The notes: generated by a model from the sequence alone, not told the origin. A stretch of DNA of 64,000 bases from CALESS01 sp041741455 (GCA_041741455.1 JBGSJZ010000087.1:124001-188000); one strand, 5' to 3'; shown: positions 42,101 through 50,329, counted from the first letter of the stretch. Made by a program: numbers and translations.

Positions 42101-42952
42101 AACATCCAATACTCCCAGGACACGATTCTCAATTCTGATGGGCAAGGCAAATTCAGAAAGGGTTTCAGGGAGGCCTTCCTCAAAACGAAAGCGAACTTCC
42201 TTGGAAACATCCGTCACCAGTAATTCCGAACCGGTTTTTGCGACATGTCCAATGATACCTTCTCCATATGCCGGAGCCAATTGGGGTGGGGTGGTTTGTT
42301 GATCCCCCCGGGCTGCTGCAGAGCGTTGATTCAGGTGGTGCGTGTGATTCTCCAGTGTGAAGATGGCCACATAATAATAACCAAACGATTCCTGGATTAG
42401 TGCCGTAACCCGACAGCAGATTTCATCTAAGTTGGTCAGGTTGGCAATTTGTGCGCTGACCGTCCGCACCAGGGAAATCTGTTCGTATCGCCAATTCTTG
42501 AGCACCACTTGTCGACTGATTTGCAGGGAAAGGGTAATGTGGGCAGACATGCCCTGGATAAATTCAATCTCATCAGAATCAAAAGGCTGCCTGGTTGGCC
42601 TGGTGAGGAATAAAACACCCAGAACAGTGACCTGGGTGATGAGAGGCAGGGCTAGATACAGCTTAGAATGTCGTTTTTCAACAGAATTACCCTGGACCAA
42701 TTTGCGTTGAAGTATGGCTTGAAGAATCGGCTCGGGGGCAGTCGGATGAATCAGGGTTTTTATTTCAGGTTCACCAGGCAAAGGAAAAGCAGGACGCGCC
42801 AACCAGAGTTCTGCATGGCAGTGAAGCATTTTGCTAAGAAAGCTGGACACCAACCGGCATTGAGATTCCGCATCCGGTTGTTCCAATATCTGTTCGTTCA
42901 AGCTCAGGAACATTTTCCAGCTTGCCACGCCTGTAGCTAAGGGAATGGTCAT
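39143..42952 (-). CDS. Six-GAF PP2C (SpoIIE/RsbU-type) phosphatase
   Basis: 1269 residues. Six consecutive GAF-like units can be laid out by their recurring ends (Val-Leu-Asp-Val-Gln-Ser-Asp-Gln-Ile-Asp, Ala-Val-Ala-Leu/Ala-Ile-Gln-Asn-x-Arg-Leu): about 14-160, 165-315, 325-495, 500-670, 680-830 and 840-1000. A linker helix (Glu-Ile-Gln-Leu-Ala-Arg-Gln-Ile-Gln-Arg-x-Phe-Leu-Pro) leads to the PP2C domain (about 1035-1265) with Val-Gly-Gly-Asp-Phe-Tyr-Asp, Val-Ala-Asp-Val-Ser-Asp-Lys-Gly, Ala-Asn-Ala-Gly-His-Asn and Leu-Tyr-Thr-Asp-Gly-Ala. It should dephosphorylate the STAS protein encoded upstream. No membrane helix is seen, so cytosolic sensing is likely. Confidence 0.93.
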   Translation of the reverse strand: MTIPLATGVASWKMFLSLNEQILEQPDAESQCRLVSSFLSKMLHCHAELWLARPAFPLPGEPEIKTLIHPTAPEPILQAILQRKLVQGNSVEKRHSKLYLALPLITQVTVLGVLFLTRPTRQPFDSDEIEFIQGMSAHITLSLQISRQVVLKNWRYEQISLVRTVSAQIANLTNLDEICCRVTALIQESFGYYYVAIFTLENHTHHLNQRSAAARGDQQTTPPQLAPAYGEGIIGHVAKTGSELLVTDVSKEVRFRFEEGLPETLSEFALPIRIENRVLGVLDVQSDQIDGFHEIDSLVLRSLADNIALAVEGAQLYNDLQTRIEHISTVYEVSRTLNSILDLNQLLDEIVQTLQKRFGFPYVHIFTVHNGRRRVIYQAGSGARSQVLRDKEISYSLDDSHGIIPWVARTGQAHVSNNVNNDPLYRPAEFPPYDTLSELTVPLSFGDEVIGVLDVQSDQIDAFDENSLALFETLSAGIAVALRNASLYRTELWRRRVADSFRDVAILLSANVAVSQLLNTILSELEENLPCDASAIWLMDEDVVYGGVQNLHLAACHGVEAEKLVEIRQESPEVRDWLNNALSAEEPLIRSVDNPIGPLGLALGFPQDYSSIAAPLRSGDQTLGIITLAHRTTGRYGYETKAMTTTFASYASVAIQNARLYQEAQEQAWVSTILLQVAETSQSSDTVDHLLADMVHLTPLVSGVKRCGMFLWNESLQSFTLKSWYGLDIPPERTTFNKKDIPALARLHQSKSAIFVQNPQKELNFSVDVFPPDTGAVVLLPLLVRGTLLGAFMVNHQMVHHYAGQPIDQQTLAILQGIAHQTSIALENLNLNEARQEEAYVTAVLLQVAQAVVSQNELDDIMDTIVHLLPILVGIDTCILYLWDNVQQIYRPAMGVAQTRIEEAALAARPYSPGEYPLLDNVLTQDRVYFCPLPANCPTADWHKHTCFEVDDQPVKILTQTDGLFGFPISVKGEVFGVLVAKDSVENLGARERRQEIITGVAQQVALAIQNDRLKDEMVGRERLEKEIQLARQIQRTFLPEELPQVEGWQVDSRWQTARQVGGDFYDIFSLGQDLLGLVVADVSDKGMPAALYMTVARTLLRANSKTTMSPGLVLERVNNLLLNDSQNGMFVTVVYATLRPSTGELVYANAGHNRPLIYQAATDRVNMLPKGGMALAVLEDIHIEDHNLTLEQGDSLILYTDGATESFSPSGEAFGDDRLSESFLKAIRQNPSSLLEEIEAVLYRFREGAPPSDDITFLSLSRFNGNTL
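40843..40867. repeat. Perfect intragenic hairpin in the PP2C gene
   Basis: CACCTGACACC and GGTGTCAGGTG are exact inverted 11-bp arms with an AAA spacer, inside the fifth GAF coding region. The mRNA can form this hairpin. No T-tract follows. Confidence 0.5.
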
Positions 42953-43368
42953 TTTCCCTTTTTCTCCAGTTTTTTGAACATCACCAGGGTATTGCCATGG
43001 TTTCCGGAAAAATCAAAATGGATTTCATCCATCCACTTGCGCATGAAGTATAAACCAAGACCGTGAGCTTCACGTTCTTCCAGAGGAGCATTGATGTCAG
43101 GCAGGGGGATATCTTCCGGACGGAAAGGCTGACCATGATCATGAAGGATGATGGTCAACCCCTCCGAGGTTATCTCACAATTACATTCAATGTTGCCGCG
43201 ATCTTCGCCTCCATAGGCATGCTCGATGATGTTTGTACAGGCTTCATCCACCGCCAATTCAACTGCGTAGATAGCAAAAGAATCAAACCCGGCTTGATCG
43301 GCTGCGCCATGCACAAACATCCCGATGTTCGCCAGGCTTTCATAGCGGCCTGGGAAAGTTTTTCTCAT
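42949..43368 (-). CDS. RsbW-like anti-sigma factor / serine kinase
   Basis: 139 residues of the GHKL fold. The N box is Glu-Leu-Ala-Val-Asp-Glu-Ala-Cys-Thr-Asn-Ile-Ile-Glu-His-Ala near 43-57, G1 is Ile-Leu-His-Asp-His-Gly-Gln-Pro-Phe near 93 and G2 is His-Gly-Leu-Gly-Leu-Tyr near 121. It should phosphorylate the STAS protein and release or hold a target when unphosphorylated. It overlaps the PP2C gene by 4 bp and starts 14 bp after the STAS gene. Confidence 0.92.
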   Translation of the reverse strand: MRKTFPGRYESLANIGMFVHGAADQAGFDSFAIYAVELAVDEACTNIIEHAYGGEDRGNIECNCEITSEGLTIILHDHGQPFRPEDIPLPDINAPLEEREAHGLGLYFMRKWMDEIHFDFSGNHGNTLVMFKKLEKKGK

Positions 43369-43382
43369 TTTTTGATGAAAAA

Positions 43383-43718
43383 CTAGAATGAACCTACCGC
43401 CATCAGGGGGTCGTCAAAAATCTTGAAGATGGAGTTAAAACCGGCCAATTCAATGGCTGCTGCAATATTGGCAGGCATGGCACACAGAACCACCTCACCA
43501 CGATTGTAGCGTTTGCAGATTTTCTGAGTGTATATGAGCGCCCGAAGTCCAGCAGAAGAGAGAAACTCCACTCCACTGAAATTAACCACGATTTTAAACC
43601 GACCATCATCGGTAATGGCTCCAAGCGCTTCAGCCAGCTTCGGCGCAGTGGCGCTATCAATACGTCCGTTGACTTTTACCAGGTCACAATGCTTGTATTG
43701 AGTGGTGTTGACTTCCAT
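43383..43718 (-). CDS. STAS-domain anti-sigma factor antagonist (RsbV-like)
   Basis: 111 residues, a lone STAS domain. The phosphorylatable Ser lies in Gly-Val-Glu-Phe-Leu-Ser-Ser-Ala-Gly-Leu-Arg near 50-60, the standard RsbV/SpoIIAA position. It is first in the order STAS, kinase, PP2C phosphatase, HAD. No sigma factor gene is in the operon or elsewhere in this window, so the released partner is encoded elsewhere or is not a sigma factor. Confidence 0.92.
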   Translation of the reverse strand: MEVNTTQYKHCDLVKVNGRIDSATAPKLAEALGAITDDGRFKIVVNFSGVEFLSSAGLRALIYTQKICKRYNRGEVVLCAMPANIAAAIELAGFNSIFKIFDDPLMAVGSF

Positions 43719-43810
43719 TATGAAAAGCCTCCGTCAGATTAAAAAGTGTGCATGGTACACTAACAAAATATTATATCATGCCGCACCTTTAAGAGATTCT
43801 TTCGCACAAA

Positions 43811-45127
43811 TTATTCTATGGTAGGGCTTGAACCTCGACCCACGCCGAAGTATGTAAAACCGAGGTTTCGACAGCGGTCGGGATCCCATTGGTTGCGACC
43901 ATCCATCAAGATAGGAGTGTGCATCTGGGGCAGAATTCGCTCAAAATCGAGCTGTTTAAATTCATTCCACTCCACTGCCAATAATAGGGCATCAGCACCT
44001 TGAGCTACCTCATAAGGATCTTTGCAAAAGACAACGCGCGGTAAGATCTGAGCGGCATTTTGCATGGCTTGAGGATCATAGGCACGAATGGTGGCACCTT
44101 CATTTTGTAACAGGTGGATGATTTCGAGGGCTGGGGCATCCCGAATATCATCGGTATTCGGCTTAAATGAAAGACCAAGTACGCCGATGACTTTTTCATC
44201 CAAAGATCCCAGGGCTTTGCGTAATTTCACCACAACACGTCGTCTCTGGTTACGGTTGATCTCCATGACAGCCTGCAATAGCTGGGGCTGGGTGCCATGT
44301 AAAACAGCCATATGCGCAAGGGCTTTCACATCTTTGGGAAAACATGAGCCACCCCAACCCAAGCCAGCATCCAGGAAGGCGCGGCCGATGCGCTTATCCA
44401 TTCCCATACCCGTTGCCACCTCTTCCACATCTGCACCTAGTTCTTCGCACATGTTGGCTATTTCATTGATGTATGAAATCCGGGTGGCCAGGTAGGCATT
44501 GCTGGCATATTTGATCATTTCTGCGGTGCGCAAGTTAGTTACCAGGATGGGGCAGCGCAAAGAAAGGTAGAGGTGAGCTACCTGGTCGGCAGCCTGTCGA
44601 TGGCTTGAGCCCAATACGACACGATCTGGCTTCATAAAATCGTTGATAGCAGAGCCTTCTCGAAGGAATTCCGGGTTGGAAACAACATAAAATTCCAGAA
44701 TTTTTCCGCCTCGTCGTTTTTTGATAACATCTGCCACCCAATCGCCGGTTCCGACTGGAACAGTCGATTTGTTGATGACGATGATTGGATGATCCACATA
44801 ATCTGCAATAAACTCGGCTGCTGTCCGCACGTATTGAAGGTCCGCTTCGCCGTCATTCCCGGAGGGAGTCCCAACGGCGATGAAGGCAAACTCAGCTTCT
44901 TTAAGTGCTTCTTCAGGATTGGTGCTGAAGTGCAAACGGTTGGCTGCCACGTTTTGCAGAACTAGTTGTTCGAGACCAGGTTCATAGATTGGCATGACCC
45001 CATTTTTAATTCTGGAGATTCGAGAATCATCCACATCCAGGCAGATGACTTGATTTCCAAGATCAGCAAAACAGGTTCCAGTAACCAGCCCGACATAACC
45101 TGTGCCGATAACACAAATTTTTCCCAT
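43811..45127 (-). CDS. UDP-glucose 6-dehydrogenase
   Basis: Oxidises UDP-glucose to UDP-glucuronate with two NAD. 438 residues. The N-terminal Rossmann motif is Gly-Thr-Gly-Tyr-Val-Gly at 8-13, with Glu-Pro-Gly-Leu-Glu near 50, a substrate loop around Asn-Pro-Glu-Phe-Leu-Arg-Glu-Gly near 155, and the catalytic Cys in Gly-Gly-Ser-Cys-Phe-Pro-Lys-Asp near 260. The closely related UDP-N-acetylmannosamine or GDP-mannose dehydrogenases are less likely. It probably supplies envelope polysaccharide precursors. Single gene; 92 bp separates it from the STAS gene. Confidence 0.93.
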   Translation of the reverse strand: MGKICVIGTGYVGLVTGTCFADLGNQVICLDVDDSRISRIKNGVMPIYEPGLEQLVLQNVAANRLHFSTNPEEALKEAEFAFIAVGTPSGNDGEADLQYVRTAAEFIADYVDHPIIVINKSTVPVGTGDWVADVIKKRRGGKILEFYVVSNPEFLREGSAINDFMKPDRVVLGSSHRQAADQVAHLYLSLRCPILVTNLRTAEMIKYASNAYLATRISYINEIANMCEELGADVEEVATGMGMDKRIGRAFLDAGLGWGGSCFPKDVKALAHMAVLHGTQPQLLQAVMEINRNQRRRVVVKLRKALGSLDEKVIGVLGLSFKPNTDDIRDAPALEIIHLLQNEGATIRAYDPQAMQNAAQILPRVVFCKDPYEVAQGADALLLAVEWNEFKQLDFERILPQMHTPILMDGRNQWDPDRCRNLGFTYFGVGRGSSPTIE

Positions 45128-45268
45128 ATGAAAAATCCTCCTAAAGAAGATTATAGCGGATTTTTATAATCTTGCTAAATACTTAATCTCGCTTGATTGT
45201 ATCTTGAGTTATCTGAATCATGTATAATCACTTAACTGAGTTTCTGTTAAGAATCAACAGGAGGCCGA

Positions 45269-46144
45269 ATGACTGCTCAAATATTGGATGGTGTCGCAAT
45301 TGCAGAAAAACTGCGAATGGAAATTGCAGAGGATGTAAAAACCCGGTTGGCTGCTGGAAAATCCAAGCCCGGTTTGGCAACGGTTTTAGTAGGAGATAAC
45401 CCGGCATCGCATGTGTATGTGAAGTCAAAACGCAAAGCCTGTGCAGAAGTAGGTATCGAATCGTTTGGGATTGAATTACCAGCCACCGCCAGTCAGGCAG
45501 AAGTGGAAGAGGTTGTCAAGCGCTTGAACGACGATGCCAAAGTGCATGGCATTTTGGTGCAATTGCCACTCCCGGCCGGCCTGGATGAAGAAAAAGTCCT
45601 GAGCGCGATTCGGATAGAAAAAGATGTGGATGGCTTTCATCCAGTCAATATTGGTCGCTTGGCACAAAAAGGGCGGGATCCGTTGTTTGTTCCATGCACT
45701 CCGGCAGGTAGCATTTACCTGATTGAGAAGGCCCTGCCGAGCATGGAAGGAATGAACGCAGTGGTGCTTGGGCGTTCAAATATTGTTGGGATGCCGGTGG
45801 CACTCTTGCTCGTCCGCGCAAATGCAACAGTTACCATCTGCCACTCTCGCACCAGGAACCTGGCGGATGTGGTTCGCTCAGCGGATATACTGGTGGCAGC
45901 CATCGGGAAACCTGAGATGGTGCGCGGCTCATGGGTAAAACCAGGGGCGGTAGTGATCGATGTTGGGATCAACCGGGTGGAGGACGCCACCCGCCCTCGC
46001 GGCTATCGGCTGGTGGGTGACGTGGCGTTTGAAGAGGCCAGGGATGTGGCTGGTTGGATCACTCCGGTACCGGGTGGAGTGGGTCCGATGACGATTGCCA
46101 TGCTCTTGAGGAATACTTTGAGGGCTGCAAAACTAATGGATTAA
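45269..46144 (+). CDS. folD: Bifunctional methylene-THF dehydrogenase/cyclohydrolase
   Basis: Interconverts 5,10-methylene-THF and 10-formyl-THF. 291 residues. Visible are Tyr-Val-Lys-Ser-Lys-Arg-Lys-Ala near 51 with the catalytic Lys, Gly-Ile-Leu-Val-Gln-Leu-Pro-Leu-Pro near 95, Lys-Asp-Val-Asp-Gly near 118, Val-Leu-Gly-Arg-Ser-Asn-Ile-Val-Gly-Met-Pro near 165 for NADP, and Pro-Gly-Gly-Val-Gly-Pro-Met-Thr near 270. A TATAAT at 45223-45228 and AGGAGG before the ATG define its start region. It also supplies C1 groups relevant to purine metabolism nearby. Confidence 0.97.
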   Translation: MTAQILDGVAIAEKLRMEIAEDVKTRLAAGKSKPGLATVLVGDNPASHVYVKSKRKACAEVGIESFGIELPATASQAEVEEVVKRLNDDAKVHGILVQLPLPAGLDEEKVLSAIRIEKDVDGFHPVNIGRLAQKGRDPLFVPCTPAGSIYLIEKALPSMEGMNAVVLGRSNIVGMPVALLLVRANATVTICHSRTRNLADVVRSADILVAAIGKPEMVRGSWVKPGAVVIDVGINRVEDATRPRGYRLVGDVAFEEARDVAGWITPVPGGVGPMTIAMLLRNTLRAAKLMD

Positions 46145-46153
46145 TTCAACCTG

Positions 46154-46182
46154 AAGCCTGTGGTCAATTCCACAGGCTTTTT
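46154..46182 (+). terminator. Terminator of folD
   Basis: AAGCCTGTGG and CCACAGGCTT arms with a 6-nt loop followed by TTT, 10 bp after the folD stop. Confidence 0.88.
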
Positions 46183-46197
46183 GATTGAAAGTCCATC

Positions 46198-46237
46198 TTG
46201 TCAGACAATTGACATTTGATTCTAAAGATTGTACACT
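46198..46237 (+). promoter_or_regulatory. Promoter with GntR operator for the deaminase operon
   Basis: The palindrome TTGTCAGACAA (46198-46208) abuts TTGACA (46209-46214), which is 17 bp from TACACT (46232-46237). The same 11-bp palindrome occurs upstream of the transcarbamylase genes at 50270-50280. The shape TNGT-N3-ACNA fits GntR-superfamily operators, and a GntR gene lies between the two sites. Confidence 0.78.
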
Positions 46238-46299
46238 TTTATCATAATCAATCATCAGACCAATAGATGATTAGACCATTAATCTCAATATTCCAAACT

Positions 46300-47688
46300 A
46301 TGAAAACACTTCTTGTACAAAACGCAGATATCTTGGTGACGATGGACGAAGGTCGCCGTGAAATTACCAACGGCGGATTGTTTATTAAGGATGGCTTCAT
46401 TGAGCAGGTAGGATCTTCAGATTCCCTCCCCACGGATGCGGATGAAGTTCTTGATTTAAACGGACATATCGTTCTACCAGGCTTGGTCAATACCCACCAT
46501 CACTTTTATCAGACATTGACCCGGGCTGTTCCTGCCGCCCAAAACGCCAACTTGTTCAACTGGCTGAAAACCCTTTACCCGATCTGGGCGCGATTGACTC
46601 CGGAAGATATTTACATTTCCACCCAGACAGCGTTGGCTGAGTTGGTGCTTTCGGGTTGTACCACAGCATCAGACCATTTATACCTTTTCCCCAATGGTTC
46701 CAAACTGGACGATGAGATAGCTGCTGCTCTGGAAATCGGCGTGCGGCTGCAGGCTTCACGCGGCTCAATGAGCCTGGGGGAAAGCCAGGGCGGCTTACCA
46801 CCGGATAGCGTGGTAGATTCGGAAGAATCGATCCTGGAAGATTCGATCCGTTTGATTGAGCGCTACCACAACCCGAAGCCGGGTGCGATGACGCAAATAG
46901 TGCTGGCGCCATGCTCACCCTTTAGTGTCACCAGCGATCTGATGCGCCAATCTGCGAAAATCGCCCGGAAATACGGGGTGCATTTGCATACTCACTTGGC
47001 TGAAACTCAAGACGAAGAAGCCTTTTGCCGTCAGATGTTTGGCCATCGACCGGTAGCCTACATGGAATCGGTAGATTGGGTTGGTTCGGATGTGTGGTTT
47101 GCACATTCGGTGCATGTCAACCAGGAAGAAATCGGGGTGTATGCTCGAACCGGCTGTGGGGTTGCACACTGTCCATCCTCCAACATGCGCTTGGCCAGTG
47201 GTATTGCTCCTATCCTGGATTTCTTAAAAGCGGGTGTTAATGTTGGGCTGGGAGTGGATGGATCGGCAAGCAACGATGCTAGCCACTTGCTGGCCGAAGC
47301 CCGTCAGGCGATGCTGCTGGCCCGCTTACGAGCAGGGTTGATGGGAGCATCGCTCTCGACAGACGGTGCACCATCCTTGATGACTGCCCGCCAGGTGCTG
47401 GAGCTTGCCACTCGTGGTGGAGCTGCTGTTTTAGGGAGAACGGACATCGGCTCATTGGAGGTTGGCAAGTGTGCCGATTTTACTGCGATCCGCCTGGATA
47501 AATTAGCTTATGCCGGCGCATTGCATGATCCGGTGGCCGCAGTTCTCTTATGCGCCCCACAGAGTGTGGATTGGAGCGTTATTGGCGGCAAGGTTATTGT
47601 GGAGGATGGACAATTGTTGACCATTGATCTACCACACCTGGTGGAACGGCATAACCGGTCAGCTTCCCGATTGTGCCAGATAGTGTAG
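46300..47688 (+). CDS. Amidohydrolase, 8-oxoguanine deaminase / SsnA-like
   Basis: 462 residues from the ATG at 46300; an in-frame ATG at 46267 would add 11 residues. It belongs to the metal-dependent amidohydrolases (TrzN/AtzA/8-oxoguanine deaminase group). Metal and catalytic residues: Asn-Thr-His-His-His-Phe near 72, His-Thr-His-Leu-Ala-Glu-Thr near 235, His-Ser-Val-His near 270, and Gly-Val-Asp-Gly-Ser-Ala-Ser-Asn near 320. The Ser-Ala-Ser-Asn-Asp form and overall length resemble 8-oxoguanine deaminases, but a related purine or triazine substrate cannot be excluded. First gene of the operon; adenine deaminase follows after 10 bp. Confidence 0.85.
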   Translation: MKTLLVQNADILVTMDEGRREITNGGLFIKDGFIEQVGSSDSLPTDADEVLDLNGHIVLPGLVNTHHHFYQTLTRAVPAAQNANLFNWLKTLYPIWARLTPEDIYISTQTALAELVLSGCTTASDHLYLFPNGSKLDDEIAAALEIGVRLQASRGSMSLGESQGGLPPDSVVDSEESILEDSIRLIERYHNPKPGAMTQIVLAPCSPFSVTSDLMRQSAKIARKYGVHLHTHLAETQDEEAFCRQMFGHRPVAYMESVDWVGSDVWFAHSVHVNQEEIGVYARTGCGVAHCPSSNMRLASGIAPILDFLKAGVNVGLGVDGSASNDASHLLAEARQAMLLARLRAGLMGASLSTDGAPSLMTARQVLELATRGGAAVLGRTDIGSLEVGKCADFTAIRLDKLAYAGALHDPVAAVLLCAPQSVDWSVIGGKVIVEDGQLLTIDLPHLVERHNRSASRLCQIV

Positions 47689-47698
47689 AGGAGAAAGA

Positions 47699-49483
47699 AT
47701 GCTGGGTCGAATGACGAAGAATACTCGCCGATTGGTAGATTGTGCCATGGGGCGGCTTCCGGCGGACTTGGTAGTGCGAAAAGGTAAATGGGTGTGTGTC
47801 CAATCAGGTGAGATCCTGCCGGATACCGATCTCGCCATCATTGACGGACGGTTTGCCTATGTTGGGGGGGATGCCAGCCACACAATCGGCGAGCAAACCC
47901 AGGTGGTGGAAGCAAATGGACGCTACCTGGTGCCCGGGTTGCTGGATGCGCATGTGCATATCGAATCTGGAATGTTGACCGTTACAGAGTTTGTCCGGGC
48001 TGTCATCCCGCATGGCACAACCGGATTATTTGTGGATCCACACGAAATTGCCAACGTATTCGGTTTACGAGGTGTCCGCTTGATGGTGGATGAAGCCTAT
48101 CATCAACCGATCCATGTCTTTGTTCAGATGCCATCCTGTGTGCCTTCTGCGCCTGGATTAGAGACGTCAGGAGCCTCGATTGGTCCTGCGGAAGTAGCAG
48201 AAGCCATGACCTGGCCGGGAATCATCGGTCTGGGAGAGATGATGAACTTTCCAGGGGTTTATAATAGCGACGAGAAAGTGCATGCAGAAATGACCGCCAC
48301 CCGCCAGAGTGGCAAGGTGATAGGCGGTCATTACGCCTCGCCGGATCTGGGTCTGCCATTTCATGGATATGTGGCTGGCGGTCCCCAGGATGACCACGAA
48401 GGCACCCGTCTGGAAGATGCTGTGGAACGCGTACGTCAGGGCATGTACGTAATGATGCGTTATGGTTCTGCCTGGCATGATGTTGCAGCCCAGGTCAAGG
48501 CAATCACCGAAATGGGTCTGGACCCTCGTCATTTTCTCCTCTGCACGGATGATGCCCATTGCGCAACCCTGGTGGAAGAAGGTCATATGGACCGGGTCAT
48601 TCGGCATGCGGTGACCGAAGGACTGGAACCATTGCTTGCGATCCAGATGGCGACCCTGACGACAGCCGAATATTTCGGGGTCAGCCAGGAGATGGGGATG
48701 ATCGCTCCCGGACGTTATGCTGATTTTCTGCTGGTGGGTGATTTGGCTCAATTTGATGTGGTGTGTGTTTTTGGCAAGGGTAAACTCTTGGCCGAAAATG
48801 GCATCCTCTCCATTCCAAGGCCTGATGTTGGTTATCCGGAGTGGGTGACCCATTCCATTAATCTTCAACGACGACTGCAGGCAGCCGATTTCAATCTGGT
48901 GACGAACCGCAGAGGGCGGGCGACGGTAAATGTGATTGGCATTATTGAAAACCAGGCGCCAACGCGCCATCTGCGGATGGATTTGGAAATTGTGGAGGGC
49001 GAAATTCGAGCGGATGTTTCCAGAGATCTGGCAAAAGTGGCCGTAGTTGAACGGCATCACAATAGTGGCCGGATTCAGGTCGGATTGGTGCAGGGGTTTG
49101 GTTTCAATGTGCCCTGTGCAGTGGCAACCTCCATGGCCCATGATGCCCATCAAATAATTGTGGCTGGCACGGATGAGGAAAATATGGCTCTGGCTGTTAA
49201 CGAACTCAAGGAATTGGGTGGGGGACAGGTTGTAGTGAAAGACAAGGTGGTCATCGCCAGCATTAATTTGCCTATTGCCGGCTTGATTTCCAACGAACCT
49301 GCCGAAGTGGTATCAAAAAAGGCGGCCAGCGTTTTGGTCGGCTTTGAAGCCTGTGGTTGCAGGATGAATAACCCGAACATGCAGCTCAGCCTTTTGGGGC
49401 TGGTTGTGATCCCTGATTTACGGATTTCCGATCTGGGATTGGTGAATGTCAATGAATTTGAGTTTCTCCCTGTGATTGAATGA
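47699..49483 (+). CDS. ade: Adenine deaminase
   Basis: Converts adenine to hypoxanthine and ammonia. 594 residues, normal for the bacterial Ade family. Motifs: Pro-Gly-Leu-Leu-Asp-Ala-His-Val-His-Ile-Glu-Ser near 79-90, Asp-Pro-His-Glu-Ile-Ala-Asn-Val near 113-120, Gly-Leu-Gly-Glu-Met-Met-Asn-Phe-Pro-Gly-Val near 177-187, and Thr-Asp-Asp-Ala-His near 282. The C-terminal domain has Ser-Met-Ala-His-Asp-Ala-His near 477. A GGAGAAAG site precedes the ATG. Co-transcribed with the amidohydrolase and GntR genes. Confidence 0.95.
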   Translation: MLGRMTKNTRRLVDCAMGRLPADLVVRKGKWVCVQSGEILPDTDLAIIDGRFAYVGGDASHTIGEQTQVVEANGRYLVPGLLDAHVHIESGMLTVTEFVRAVIPHGTTGLFVDPHEIANVFGLRGVRLMVDEAYHQPIHVFVQMPSCVPSAPGLETSGASIGPAEVAEAMTWPGIIGLGEMMNFPGVYNSDEKVHAEMTATRQSGKVIGGHYASPDLGLPFHGYVAGGPQDDHEGTRLEDAVERVRQGMYVMMRYGSAWHDVAAQVKAITEMGLDPRHFLLCTDDAHCATLVEEGHMDRVIRHAVTEGLEPLLAIQMATLTTAEYFGVSQEMGMIAPGRYADFLLVGDLAQFDVVCVFGKGKLLAENGILSIPRPDVGYPEWVTHSINLQRRLQAADFNLVTNRRGRATVNVIGIIENQAPTRHLRMDLEIVEGEIRADVSRDLAKVAVVERHHNSGRIQVGLVQGFGFNVPCAVATSMAHDAHQIIVAGTDEENMALAVNELKELGGGQVVVKDKVVIASINLPIAGLISNEPAEVVSKKAASVLVGFEACGCRMNNPNMQLSLLGLVVIPDLRISDLGLVNVNEFEFLPVIE

Positions 49484-49511
49484 CACTAAACAATTAATTT
49501 TAGGAGGTTGC

Positions 49512-50252
49512 ATGCGAACCAAAGAACCAAATTTAGTCCTTCATCCGTTTCAAAGACTGCAAGCCCAATTGGCGGACCTGATTGCTGCTACCCCCACCGG
49601 TGGAAGGTTGCCGGCAGAACCGGAATTGGCGAAACAAATGGGTGTGTCCCGGGCAACGCTGCGCGAAGCCATGCGCTCATTTGAGGGCCAGGGTTTGATT
49701 CGGCGCCGCCAGGGTGTTGGCACGTTTGTTGTACGGCAATCCAGCGTGCTGGAAAGTGGTCTGGAGGTGTTGGAAAGCATTGAAACCCTGGCCTCAAAGA
49801 CAGGCCTGCAAGTAAAAATGGGCGCGCTCCATATTGACCAGCTGCAGGCCAGCCCGGAACAGAGTGAAACATTGCGAGTCGCAGTGGGCGCTCCATTGCT
49901 GCAGGTTTCCCGGATTATCCTGGCAGAAAACAGGCCGGTGGCATTTCTGATTGATGTCCTGCCGGAGGAGATCCTCAACCCGGTTGATTTGCAACAAGGT
50001 TTTACCGGTTCGGTGCTGGATTTTCTAATCCGCAGAGGAACACCTGCTTTGGATTATGCCTTTAGCGATATTCGATCTGTACCAGCCAGTGCAGAAATTG
50101 CCCGGGCGCTGGAAGTCCAACGCGGTGATGTGTTGCTCATGTTTGTCGCCTACCTCTATTCCCGTAGTGGACAGGTGGTAGCCAATACCTATAGTTATTT
50201 CCTGCCGGGCTATTTCCGTTTCCATGTGGTTCGCAGAATTCCGGAAAGGTGA
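49512..50252 (+). CDS. GntR-family regulator with UTRA domain
   Basis: 246 residues from the ATG at 49512, with a TAGGAGG site; a frame from 49476 overlaps ade and is not used. The winged helix-turn-helix (about 12-78) has Leu-Pro-Ala-Glu-Pro-Glu-Leu-Ala, Gly-Val-Ser-Arg-Ala-Thr-Leu-Arg-Glu-Ala-Met and Arg-Arg-Gln-Gly-Val-Gly-Thr-Phe-Val. The C-terminal part is a UTRA ligand domain (HutC subfamily) with Leu-Leu-Gln-Val-Ser-Arg-Ile near 135. It probably senses a purine or ureide and binds TTGTCAGACAA at 46198 and 50270. Confidence 0.9.
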   Translation: MRTKEPNLVLHPFQRLQAQLADLIAATPTGGRLPAEPELAKQMGVSRATLREAMRSFEGQGLIRRRQGVGTFVVRQSSVLESGLEVLESIETLASKTGLQVKMGALHIDQLQASPEQSETLRVAVGAPLLQVSRIILAENRPVAFLIDVLPEEILNPVDLQQGFTGSVLDFLIRRGTPALDYAFSDIRSVPASAEIARALEVQRGDVLLMFVAYLYSRSGQVVANTYSYFLPGYFRFHVVRRIPER

Positions 50253-50264
50253 CAAAAGGTAGTC

Positions 50265-50292
50265 TTGAATTGTCAGACAATTGACGTATAAT
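50265..50292 (+). promoter_or_regulatory. Promoter with GntR operator for the transcarbamylase operon
   Basis: AATTGTCAGACAATT, a perfect 15-bp palindrome (50268-50282), sits between TTGAAT (50265-50270) and a perfect TATAAT (50287-50292) with a 16-bp spacer. Binding there would block RNA polymerase. It shares the 11-bp core TTGTCAGACAA with the site upstream of the deaminase operon. Confidence 0.8.
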
Positions 50293-50329
50293 TGTTAATA
50301 TTCCGTTTGATTAAATTTCAGGAGGAACC

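Noticed and set aside
48167..49153. 328-codon reverse-strand frame opposite ade
   Set aside because: Fully antisense to a clear adenine deaminase gene; composition is rich in His and Cys with no motif. A shadow frame.
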